DNA of 14,270 nt from Schaedlerella sp. (GTDB lineage Bacteria > Bacillota > Clostridia > Lachnospirales > Lachnospiraceae). The stretch lies in assembly GCA_020024595.1 (NCBI GenBank), contig JAHHTO010000055.1, positions 1 to 14,270 on the forward strand. Direction: 5' to 3'. Shown here in pieces: positions 6,923-13,861 of this stretch (within the stretch, counting starts at the first letter, position 1; each line of letters begins with the position of its first letter). The position numbers and the translations under genes are program-made. The notes below the pieces were generated by a model. It made no database searches and was not told the origin of the DNA. It saw only the letters and a program-made list of their open reading frames with translations.

Positions 6923-7178
6923 CTTCTGCTTCTCCTAAGACGTCCATCTGTGTTTCTATTTTCTGGCGTTCTATTTCAATTAACAGACGGTATTTTTGTT
7001 CCTGGATAAAAAATACCTTTCGATACATTTCATCTAGATACCGTATTTTTTCCCAGACATCCTGCTCGTCGATTCCACCGAAATGTTTCTTGAACCGTAT
7101 TGTTTTCAATACGTAGGAAATATCTTCCAGAGAGGAAATGGTTCTGTTTGTATTTATTTTTTTGTGATTCTTTTTCAT
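6915..7178 (-). CDS. Small coiled-coil protein of unknown function inside the pilus operon
   Basis: The 87-residue protein has a basic, polar N-terminus (1-14) and then a largely helical, charged body with heptad-like spacing (about 45-80, EMYRKVFFIQEQKYRLLIEI). The motif FGGIDEQDVWEKI (about 33-45) is its most distinctive part. It faintly recalls the turn before the coiled coil of DivIVA-type proteins, but the resemblance is too short to rely on. There is no signal peptide or membrane segment, so it is probably cytoplasmic. The ATG at 7178 has GGAG seven bases upstream, starts three bases after the ancillary pilin stop, and its end overlaps the SipA-like start, so it is translationally coupled in the operon. 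The function is unknown; an accessory part in pilus assembly is inferred from position only. Confidence 0.75.
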   Translation of the reverse strand: MKKNHKKINTNRTISSLEDISYVLKTIRFKKHFGGIDEQDVWEKIRYLDEMYRKVFFIQEQKYRLLIEIERQKIETQMDVLGEAEDE

Positions 7179-7181
7179 GCT

Positions 7182-8597
7182 CTATCTCCGTTTTCTCTTT
7201 TTCATTGACAGTAGCATTACGACACCTACACCGATTCCTACCAAAACAGCCAAACATCCCGGCATAATATGTATCTGGACTCCAGTATCCGGCGGTGCAT
7301 CCTTTCTATTTTCAAATGCTATGGTTGTATCTAGACCGGAAACATCTACAATTACACCTTGACTATTGAGATAAAGTTCTTTGTTTCCCTCATTGATACA
7401 ATAGGAAGTTTGGTATTTTTCATTGTTTTCTTTTACAGTCACTTTACCTGTCAGCCCTTGTACCGTAGCGGATTCTCCATGCTTCAATACAAATGTCGCC
7501 ATTTGTTCTTCAAAGTGAATCGTTTCTTCATGCTGTCCTGGATTTTCACAACTTTCTGTTCCTTGATAGGTTATGACATAATCCCCATCCACAGTATCCG
7601 GTACATTTAACGTAAATATAAAATGTTCTTTCGGATTTGCAGCACTTCCTTCTACCGTTTTTGATATTGTCAGATTACCGGAACATACTTCTGTTTTTAT
7701 TTTCATGCGGCTGATAAAATAAATATCAGGTGTCACAGTCCGATATTCAAAAATTTTTTGATTCGGATATACATGGTATCCATTATCATTTCCCTCCTTA
7801 TTTCTTGGTGTAATGATAGACTGATACCATACTCCATCTTTCTGATATTTTACTGCAAGGTTGTCATCTTCTTCCGTAACCCATTCGTAATTTCCAAAAT
7901 CTGCATCTAAGCTTTTTTCCACATACTTCTTGAACATTTCATAGGGAACTCCATCATTTCCACTTTCTGAAATTGCAAAAAGAACAGAATTGCTATTCTC
8001 TTCATACAGTTCTACAACATAAACCGGTGGATCTTTTCTCAAAACTCCATCCATATGCCATCCATCCGATTCAAGCTTCAATACATATCCGATAAAACTG
8101 TCGTTTCCAAAAATTGTATCTAATGCTTGTTTGTCACTTTCCTGAATTGCCGGATATATGACACTCTTCCAAAAGTTATCTGCGTTCTTTTTTCGATCAA
8201 TCGTATTATCATTCGGAACCGTATTATATCGATCATCACTGTCTATAGAATAGTAAACCCAGGAACCATTGGAATGATGATTCGCTTTTTCAGCTACAGT
8301 ATCTAAATTCACTTTCACCGTAATGTATGGTGTATTATTTCCTGCTGGCCCGAATTCATTTGCCCCATCAGACTGTAACGTGTTCTCTGGCACATCATTG
8401 CTGTAACGTAGATATACTTTTGCCTCAATAATTTTTACTTCTGCTCCCTCCTTCTGGTTCCATGTGCTTTCCTCTGTAGTCTCATCACTGCTACTTTCTT
8501 CCTGTACAGGTGCTGCAAATACACCTAGATTCATCACCGACAGGAATACAAAAAACAGAATCGCCGATACGAACATCCTCCAACCTTTTTCTTTCAT
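7182..8597 (-). CDS. LPXTG-like cell-surface protein, probable ancillary or tip pilin
   Basis: The 471-residue secreted protein has a signal peptide at 1-29 (hydrophobic MFVSAILFFVFLSVMNLGVFA, cleavage near FAA/P). A Glu/Ser-rich linker follows. Then comes a large unrecognised N-terminal region (about 52-300), rich in aromatic residues and probably the exposed head. The DUF7601-type beta module (307-431) begins NLTISKTVEGSAANP and has candidate isopeptide residues K313, E390 and N430. The sorting signal is PPDTG (435-439), with a hydrophobic helix and the tail KKRKRR. The start is ATG 8597, with AAAGGAG six bases upstream; an in-frame ATG at 8672 lacks a site and would bury the signal peptide. 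It is the first gene of the pilus operon, the position of Cpa-type ancillary pilins (VPPTG signal) in streptococci. No thioester adhesin motif was recognised. Confidence 0.85.
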   Translation of the reverse strand: MKEKGWRMFVSAILFFVFLSVMNLGVFAAPVQEESSSDETTEESTWNQKEGAEVKIIEAKVYLRYSNDVPENTLQSDGANEFGPAGNNTPYITVKVNLDTVAEKANHHSNGSWVYYSIDSDDRYNTVPNDNTIDRKKNADNFWKSVIYPAIQESDKQALDTIFGNDSFIGYVLKLESDGWHMDGVLRKDPPVYVVELYEENSNSVLFAISESGNDGVPYEMFKKYVEKSLDADFGNYEWVTEEDDNLAVKYQKDGVWYQSIITPRNKEGNDNGYHVYPNQKIFEYRTVTPDIYFISRMKIKTEVCSGNLTISKTVEGSAANPKEHFIFTLNVPDTVDGDYVITYQGTESCENPGQHEETIHFEEQMATFVLKHGESATVQGLTGKVTVKENNEKYQTSYCINEGNKELYLNSQGVIVDVSGLDTTIAFENRKDAPPDTGVQIHIMPGCLAVLVGIGVGVVMLLSMKKRKRR

Positions 8598-8727
8598 TTC
8601 ACACTCCTTTCTCTTTGTTAAGTATCCTATTTGATATACTCTCGTATTCTCGAAAACATTTATATGTTTCAATCTAAAAATTTAGTACAAGGTCTTATGT
8701 AAGAAAATAAAAATAGGTTAACAAAAT
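8598..8727 (-). promoter_or_regulatory. Leader region of the pilus operon, with inverted repeat and no clear promoter
   Basis: The pilus operon must start here because terminators bound it. No good paired -35/-10 boxes are visible; TATAAA (on the minus strand near 8664-8659) and TATATC are candidate -10 boxes without a convincing -35. A perfect inverted repeat AAACAT-TTAT-ATGTTT lies at 8654-8669. The weak promoter and the repeat fit a gene set that needs an activator (inference). Confidence 0.35.
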
Positions 8728-8765
8728 AAAAAAGAGTATTGATTACGAAATAACCAATACTCTTT
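8728..8765 (-). terminator. Rho-independent terminator after the glycosyltransferase gene
   Basis: The 15-bp stem (8731-8745 with 8751-8765, one G:U pair) has a 5-base loop, and the minus strand continues into six U residues. It separates the GT51 gene from the pilus operon. Confidence 0.85.
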
Positions 8766-8783
8766 CATTTCTACTCTTCTGTC

Positions 8784-9500
8784 TTATTCTGCCTGCACCC
8801 CAGAAGCTTTAATTACTTCCATTTCTTCTTGTGTCAGATAACCTTCCCTCACCATACTTTCCAGTACCTTATGCTGACGCTCTATTGCCAGATTCATGTT
8901 TACTGTCGGCGCATAAGCCGAAGGTGCATTTGGTACTCCTGCAAGTATTGTACTTTCATATTCTGACATTTCTGAGGGACTCTTCCCAAAATATCCCATA
9001 CTTGCATCATAAACACAATAATAAGATTCTCCAAAATAGATACAGTTTACATATATTTCCAGGATCTCATTTTTGGTGTATTTGCTTTCCAAAACCATTG
9101 TCATCATTGCTTCCGCTGCTTTGCGGACAATACTCGTATCATCAACAAAATAGAGATTTTTAGCCAATTGCTGGCTGATCGTGCTTCCTCCCTCAATCAA
9201 TGCTCCGGCACGAATATTGTTCCGAACTGCCCTCATCAGAGAAATCGGATCAATTCCGGGATGCGAATAAAATCGTTTATCTTCTACTGCCACAACTGCA
9301 TTCAAATAAGTCTCTGGAAGTTGATCCAGCGTCGTATAGTGTGGATTTGACTGTATTCTATTGATTTTTACATCCAATGATTCCTCTTCCAATGCTGCTT
9401 CATACCGCTGATATCCTTTGTAGGTAATGACTCCGACAGGAAACAACAAAATGATCAGGAAAAATAAGAACACTGTAAACAAACGTTTTAACCATTTCAT
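8784..9500 (-). CDS. Monofunctional biosynthetic peptidoglycan glycosyltransferase (GT51)
   Basis: The enzyme polymerises lipid II into glycan strands at the outer face of the membrane. The 238-residue protein has one N-terminal membrane anchor (about 7-27) and then a complete GT51 domain. Visible motifs are AVEDKRFYSHPG, with catalytic E73, then GGSTISQQLAKN (104-115), RKAAE with second glutamate E130, KNEILEIYVN (143-152) and RQHKVLESM near residue 208. The sequence ends soon after, with no transpeptidase domain, so it is of the monofunctional (MtgA/SgtB) type and not a class A PBP. The ATG at 9500 has GAGGA about seven bases upstream. An extended -10 element lies upstream and a strong terminator follows, so it can be expressed alone; the small membrane protein at 9580-9918 precedes it. 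Confidence 0.92.
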   Translation of the reverse strand: MKWLKRLFTVFLFFLIILLFPVGVITYKGYQRYEAALEEESLDVKINRIQSNPHYTTLDQLPETYLNAVVAVEDKRFYSHPGIDPISLMRAVRNNIRAGALIEGGSTISQQLAKNLYFVDDTSIVRKAAEAMMTMVLESKYTKNEILEIYVNCIYFGESYYCVYDASMGYFGKSPSEMSEYESTILAGVPNAPSAYAPTVNMNLAIERQHKVLESMVREGYLTQEEMEVIKASGVQAE

Positions 9501-9558
9501 AAAAAATCCTCTTATGTTTCTTCAATCAAGCTCTGAAAGTATCTTATTAAGTGTTCAT

Positions 9559-9567
9559 ATTATATCA
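9559..9567 (-). promoter_or_regulatory. Possible extended -10 promoter for the glycosyltransferase gene
   Basis: The minus strand reads TGATATAAT (9567-9559), a TGn extended -10 with a perfect TATAAT box. There is no good -35 box 17 bases upstream. It lies 59 bases before the ATG and just past the stop of the preceding small gene. Confidence 0.5.
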
Positions 9568-9579
9568 CACATTTACAAT

Positions 9580-9918
9580 TCATTCTCTTATCTTTTCCTT
9601 AATTCTTTCTGAAAATATCAGTGAAACTTCCTGCAGTTCTTCCATATTCATCTGTTTTTCGATTTGTGTAACTATCTGCTTACTGTCCACATTCATCACC
9701 GGAACTTCTGCATAATCCATCCAGACATAACATACAAACAGAAGAATGACCAGAGATAGACGAAGGACAAAACTGCCTCCCTGCACTTCTTCATCGGTGC
9801 CATATAGATTCCTGCAAATATTACCATATCGCGGATGCACTGCGGGAATCCAACTATCATCGTACAACTGTCTCGTTTGTCTTAATAACTCCCGTCTTCT
9901 TTCTTCAGAATGATTCAT
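9580..9918 (-). CDS. Small single-pass membrane protein of unknown function
   Basis: The 112-residue protein has a charged cytoplasmic N-terminus rich in Arg/Glu (SEERRRELLRQTRQLYDDSW). A conserved-looking aromatic stretch PAVHPRYGNICRNLYG follows near residues 25-40. One membrane helix spans about 50-67 (VLRLSLVILLFVCYVWMDY), and a short extracellular tail (VDSKQIVTQIEKQMNMEEL) is probably helical. The family was not recognised. ATG 9918 was chosen because AGAGGG lies about seven bases upstream; a TTG at 9939 would add seven residues with no suitable site. It sits just after the his operon terminator and 79 bases before the GT51 gene on the same strand, so a link to cell-wall synthesis is possible but rests on position only. 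Confidence 0.7.
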   Translation of the reverse strand: MNHSEERRRELLRQTRQLYDDSWIPAVHPRYGNICRNLYGTDEEVQGGSFVLRLSLVILLFVCYVWMDYAEVPVMNVDSKQIVTQIEKQMNMEELQEVSLIFSERIKEKIRE

Positions 9919-9941
9919 AAACAATCCCTCTTTCTGCAAAT

Positions 9942-9982
9942 AAAAAGAACATAAAATATGGTCTGTCTACCATATTTTATGT
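9942..9982 (-). terminator. Rho-independent terminator of the his operon
   Basis: A perfect 14-bp stem (9949-9962 with 9969-9982) has a 6-base loop, and the minus strand then reads TCTTTTTA. A T-run also follows on the plus strand, so it could act in both directions. It begins 28 bases after the hisIE stop. Confidence 0.88.
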
Positions 9983-10009
9983 CCTCTTTTTCAGTTACAG
10001 AACCCGTTT

Positions 10010-11293
10010 CTATCTATCTGCCAGTTCTTTCGTAATATCTTCCCAAGAGACTCCTTTTTCTACCATCAGTACCATAGCATGGTATAAGAAATCGGCAATT
10101 TCATATTTAATTTCTTCCGGACTTGGATTTTTAGCCGCAATGACAATTTCTGTAGCTTCCTCCCCTACTTTTTTCAAAATCTTGTCAATTCCTTTATCAA
10201 ATAGATAATTTGTATAGGAGCCTTCTTTTGGATGCTGTTTGCGGTCTGTAATAGTATGATACACAGTTTCAAAAATCTGAAGTGGATTTTTAGAATCATA
10301 GTCATTTCCTACAATTGGCTGGAAAAAACAAGTTCGGTTTCCCGTATGACAGGCTGCGCCTATTTGCTCCACCTTTGCCAACAACGTATCTCTGTCACAA
10401 TCCACAGTCAGGGATTTGACATACTGAAAATGTCCGGATGTCTGACCTTTTACCCATTGTTCTTTACGACTTCTGCTGTAATATGTCATTTTCCCAGATT
10501 TTACCGTATGATTGAATGCCTCTTCATTCATATATGCCATCATCAGTACTTCATTTGTCTCATAGTCCTGTACAATTACCGGAAGTAGACCATCAGAATT
10601 TAATTTCAATTCTGAAAATTCCAATAGGCTTTCAAATGATGTCATTTTGATTCCTTCATCTGCACAAATCTGCTTAAATTTGTTAAAATTCATATCCAAT
10701 TGACTTACCAAAAGACCAGATACGCCTTTGACATTGCTGGATTTTAGAATCTTTAGTATTTCTGACTGTTCCATCGTATCTGTCATTACGACACACGGGA
10801 TATCTGTAATACTCAGCACAGAATTTAAGTCCAGACGGTGCATAAAAATTACCTCAGAGGTATATTCTGCAATCTGATGTTGACGTTTGAAGAGACCATC
10901 AAAATCATTCAGTGATACACCAATTCTTTCTTTTCCAAAACGCAGTGAAACTTCTTCTAGTATTTCCTGTGATATCGCCTTGGAAAAATTCAGAATGGCT
11001 CGCTTCGCCCCAGCATACAATATTTTCTTTACATCCTCCTGCCGTCTAATATTGCCTCCCGCAACCATTGGAATACGAATGACACGATTTATTTTTCGCA
11101 TCAGTTCGATAGCTTCTTCGTGATCTTCGTCTGAAGTAGACAAATCAAATACAATTAGTTCATCTGCTCCGCGGTCACAGTACTGCTTCGCAAGAGTCAC
11201 CACATCTTCTGAAATCACGACACGGTCGTCAAACCATTTGACGGCTTTCCCTTTGTCAATCAAAATACATGGTGTCAATCTTTTATAACTCAT
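10010..11293 (-). CDS. hisIE: HisF-like domain fused to bifunctional HisIE (phosphoribosyl-AMP cyclohydrolase / phosphoribosyl-ATP pyrophosphatase)
   Basis: This protein performs steps 2 and 3 of histidine synthesis. Residues 1 to about 215 form a shortened HisF/HisA-like barrel (RLTPCILIDKGKAVKW, MVAGGNIRRQEDV). About 225-328 is HisI, with metal and active-site motifs VDCDRDTLL (297-305) and CHTGNRTCFF (315-324). About 337-427 is HisE, with KKVGEEATEIVIAAK (374-388) and EIADFLYHAM (398-407). In the barrel, the positions of the two catalytic aspartates of HisF (Asp11 and Asp130 in Thermotoga maritima) read L11 and N129, and the stretch around strands 5-6 is much shorter. The barrel is therefore probably not a working cyclase. 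ATG 11293 has AAAGGAG seven bases upstream. It is the last gene of the his operon, 13 bases after hisB. Confidence 0.93.
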   Translation of the reverse strand: MSYKRLTPCILIDKGKAVKWFDDRVVISEDVVTLAKQYCDRGADELIVFDLSTSDEDHEEAIELMRKINRVIRIPMVAGGNIRRQEDVKKILYAGAKRAILNFSKAISQEILEEVSLRFGKERIGVSLNDFDGLFKRQHQIAEYTSEVIFMHRLDLNSVLSITDIPCVVMTDTMEQSEILKILKSSNVKGVSGLLVSQLDMNFNKFKQICADEGIKMTSFESLLEFSELKLNSDGLLPVIVQDYETNEVLMMAYMNEEAFNHTVKSGKMTYYSRSRKEQWVKGQTSGHFQYVKSLTVDCDRDTLLAKVEQIGAACHTGNRTCFFQPIVGNDYDSKNPLQIFETVYHTITDRKQHPKEGSYTNYLFDKGIDKILKKVGEEATEIVIAAKNPSPEEIKYEIADFLYHAMVLMVEKGVSWEDITKELADR

Positions 11294-11306
11294 TTTTTCT
11301 CTCCTT

Positions 11307-11897
11307 TTACAAGCTGCCCTTTGTAGACCAGACTTCTTTTATGCGAGGTTCTTCCTGTGTTGCCACATCCAACGCTTTTCCAAATGCTTTAAATAATGCT
11401 TCTGCCATATGATGGTTGTTTCCATTTTCAAGAATCTTTAAATGTAGATTCATTGCTGCACTATAAGAAACAGCGTAGAAAAACTCTCTAATCATCTCAG
11501 TATCCAGCGTTCCTAACGCTTTTGTTGTAAATTCCGCACGGTAGTTTAAATACGGACGTCCGGACAAATCAATGGCACATAGCGCAAGTGTTTCATCCAT
11601 CGGAAGCAGAAAACTTCCATAACGTTTTATCCCTGCTTTATTTCCGAGTGCTTCTGAAATTGCCTGTCCAAGTACGATTCCTGTATCTTCTACTGTATGA
11701 TGACAGTCCACATCCAAATCGCCTTTTACCTTAACAGATAAATCAAATAGACCGTGACGCGCAAATCCATCCAGCATATGGTCAAAGAATGGAATTCCCG
11801 TATCAATCTGATTTTTCCCGCTTCCATCCAGATTGATACTCAATTGGATATCTGTTTCTTTTGTAGTTCGTGTACTGTTTCCAATACGCTTCTCCAT
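11307..11897 (-). CDS. hisB: Imidazoleglycerol-phosphate dehydratase
   Basis: The enzyme dehydrates imidazole glycerol phosphate to imidazole acetol phosphate in histidine synthesis. At 196 residues it is the stand-alone dehydratase and lacks the HisB-N phosphatase domain. Manganese-binding histidine motifs are clear: FFDHMLDGFARHG (38-49 region, H40), DCHHTVEDTG (64-73) and NNHHMAEALFKAFGKAL (160-176). ATG 11897 was chosen because GGGAGG lies seven bases upstream and the length fits the family. An in-frame start at 11957 would overlap hisD and add 20 poorly conserved residues. It lies 25 bases after hisD and 13 bases before the HisIE fusion. Confidence 0.95.
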   Translation of the reverse strand: MEKRIGNSTRTTKETDIQLSINLDGSGKNQIDTGIPFFDHMLDGFARHGLFDLSVKVKGDLDVDCHHTVEDTGIVLGQAISEALGNKAGIKRYGSFLLPMDETLALCAIDLSGRPYLNYRAEFTTKALGTLDTEMIREFFYAVSYSAAMNLHLKILENGNNHHMAEALFKAFGKALDVATQEEPRIKEVWSTKGSL

Positions 11898-11922
11898 CAG
11901 TAAGCCTCCCTTCCATCCAATA

Positions 11923-13215
11923 CTATTTTTCAAAACGAACTTTGATTGAATTTGCATGTGCAGTCAGTTGCTCCGCTTCTGCAAACTGTTCGATCTCCGT
12001 ATGAATCGCTTCCAAAGCCTCTTTGGAGTAGGCAATAATACTAGATTTTTTCAGGAAATCCTCAACGGAAAGCGGTGAGAAGAACTTAGCGGTTCCATTT
12101 GTTGGCAGAATGTGATTTGGACCTGCAAAGTAGTCACCTAACGGTTCACTACTGTATTCTCCGATAAAAATCGCTCCTGCATTACGAATTTTCGTCATTG
12201 TCTGATATGGATCCTTCGTCATGATTTCCAAATGCTCCGATGCAATTTCATTTGCAGCAGCAATCGCATCTTCTAATGTATCCGCAACAAGAATGTGACC
12301 ATAATTGTCCAATGATTTCTGAATGATCTCCTTCCGAGACAATTCGGCTGTGAAAACGTCTATTTCATCCGAAACTTTTTCTGCCAACTCCATACTTGTT
12401 GTAATAAAAATTGCAGAAGCCAGTTCGTCATGCTCAGCCTGCGACAGCAAGTCTGCTGCAACATAACGTGGATTTGCTGTTTCATCTGCCAGTACAAGAA
12501 TCTCACTAGGTCCGGCAATGGAATCGATGCTGACATGACCGTAAACGGCCTTTTTAGCAAGTGCTACATAGATATTACCTGGTCCGACGATCTTGTCTAC
12601 CTTCGGAATACTTTCGGTTCCATACGCCAGTGCAGCAATTGCCTGAGCACCCCCGACTTTAAAGATTTTGTCTGCGCCTGCCTCTTTTGCGGCAACCAGT
12701 GTGGTCGGATGAATGCTTCCGTCTTTTCCTGGCGGAGTAACCATAATAATTTCATCTACTCCGGCAACCTTTGCCGGTACAATATTCATCAGTACAGAAG
12801 ATGGATATACTGCCTTTCCACCCGGCACATACACACCAACTCTTTGCAGTGCGGTTACTTTTTGTCCAAGCATTGTTCCGTTTGGTTTGCTGTCAAACCA
12901 GCTGTACTGCATCTGCTTTACATGATACGACTCTATATTTTTCAATGCTTTACGGATAATACAAAGTAGATTTTTATCGACTTGTGCATAGGCTTCTTTG
13001 ATTTCCCCATCTGTTACCAATATATTGGTAGCGTCAATCTGTGCTCCGTCAAACTGTGCTGTATAGGCAAACAAAGCGGAGTCTCTTTTTTCACACACAT
13101 TATCCAGAATTTCCTGTACGCTCTTTTCATATGCGGCATAACTATTGGGGCTGCGCTTCAGCAAATCCTCCAGCAGATTTTTCTTTGTTGTTTCATTCAG
13201 TTTCTCAATTCGCAT
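11923..13215 (-). CDS. hisD: Histidinol dehydrogenase
   Basis: The enzyme oxidises L-histidinol to L-histidine in two NAD-dependent steps. The 430-residue length is normal. Family motifs include RVGVYVPGGKAVYPSSVLMN (125-144), the GGAQAIAALAYGT region (188-200), KIVGPGN (208-214) and IAGPSEILVLADE (233-245). Zinc ligands are Q259 and H262 in LSQAEHD, D361 and H420, and the catalytic pair is E327/H328 in ASEHLE. All match the known E. coli residues by position. ATG 13215 has AGGAGG six bases upstream, and the gene begins one base after the hisG stop, so the two are tightly coupled. Confidence 0.96.
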   Translation of the reverse strand: MRIEKLNETTKKNLLEDLLKRSPNSYAAYEKSVQEILDNVCEKRDSALFAYTAQFDGAQIDATNILVTDGEIKEAYAQVDKNLLCIIRKALKNIESYHVKQMQYSWFDSKPNGTMLGQKVTALQRVGVYVPGGKAVYPSSVLMNIVPAKVAGVDEIIMVTPPGKDGSIHPTTLVAAKEAGADKIFKVGGAQAIAALAYGTESIPKVDKIVGPGNIYVALAKKAVYGHVSIDSIAGPSEILVLADETANPRYVAADLLSQAEHDELASAIFITTSMELAEKVSDEIDVFTAELSRKEIIQKSLDNYGHILVADTLEDAIAAANEIASEHLEIMTKDPYQTMTKIRNAGAIFIGEYSSEPLGDYFAGPNHILPTNGTAKFFSPLSVEDFLKKSSIIAYSKEALEAIHTEIEQFAEAEQLTAHANSIKVRFEK

Positions 13216-13216
13216 A

Positions 13217-13861
13217 CTATTCCTCCTGTAACAGATTCCGCAAATTATGAATCAGTTCTTTAATTCTGTCATTTTCCATTCGCATACTAACTGGGTTTAC
13301 AATCATCCGGGCAGATAACGGACAAACTTCTTCCAATACAACCAATCCGTTTTCCTTCAATGTAGAACCAGTTTCTACGATATCTACAATCACTTCTGAA
13401 AGTCCTACGATTGGAGCGAGTTCGATAGAACCATTCATTTTGATAATCTCAACAGTCTGGTGCTTTTTATTATAAAAATAGTCCTTGGCGATGTTTGGAT
13501 ACTTCGTTGCAACACGGATCCGTTCATGATGCCTTAAAAGTTCTGCTGTCTCTTTATAACCACAGACACACATCCGGCATTTTCCAAAATCAAGATCCAA
13601 TACCTCATGAACCTTACGCCCTTCTTCTACGATGGTATCTTTTCCTACAACACCGATGTCTGCCGCACCGTATTCAACATAAGTGGGAACGTCGGGTCCT
13701 TTTGCAAGGAAAAATTTCAGTTTCAGCTCTTCATTGACAAAAATCAGTTTTCTAGAACTTTTGTCTTTCATCTCCTCACAAGTAATACCGAGACGTTCTA
13801 GAAGTTCTAATGTTTTATTTGCCAGACGGCCTTTTGTAAGTGCAAATGTCAAATATCTCAT
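13217..13861 (-). CDS. hisG: ATP phosphoribosyltransferase catalytic subunit, short form
   Basis: This is the first step of histidine synthesis, joining ATP and PRPP. At 214 residues it is the short HisG type, which lacks the C-terminal regulatory ACT-like domain and works in complex with HisZ. Motifs are FALTKGRLANKT at the start, VEYGAADIGVVGKDTI (62-77) and the PRPP-binding loop DIVETGSTLKENGL (160-173). ATG 13861 overlaps the hisZ stop as ATGA, which fits the 1:1 partnership of the two proteins; GGAGGG lies nine bases upstream. Feedback control by histidine would act through HisZ. Confidence 0.95.
   Translation of the reverse strand: MRYLTFALTKGRLANKTLELLERLGITCEEMKDKSSRKLIFVNEELKLKFFLAKGPDVPTYVEYGAADIGVVGKDTIVEEGRKVHEVLDLDFGKCRMCVCGYKETAELLRHHERIRVATKYPNIAKDYFYNKKHQTVEIIKMNGSIELAPIVGLSEVIVDIVETGSTLKENGLVVLEEVCPLSARMIVNPVSMRMENDRIKELIHNLRNLLQEE

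Noticed and set aside
7182..8597. Thioester adhesin domain like that of streptococcal Cpa
   Set aside because: No convincing Cys-Gln thioester motif pair in the head region; the cysteines lie around the C-terminal module.
8598..8672. Longer N-terminus for the ancillary pilin (start at 8672)
   Set aside because: It would put 25 residues before the signal peptide and has no good ribosome binding site; ATG 8597 has AAAGGAG six bases upstream.
10010..11293. N-terminal barrel first read as an active HisF cyclase
   Set aside because: Both catalytic aspartates are replaced (L11, N129) and part of the barrel is missing.
12430..12969. Plus-strand open frame of 179 codons, and other plus-strand frames such as those inside hisG and the GT51 gene
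   Set aside because: They lie opposite well-conserved genes, have no ribosome binding sites and give proteins without recognisable composition; they are shadow frames.
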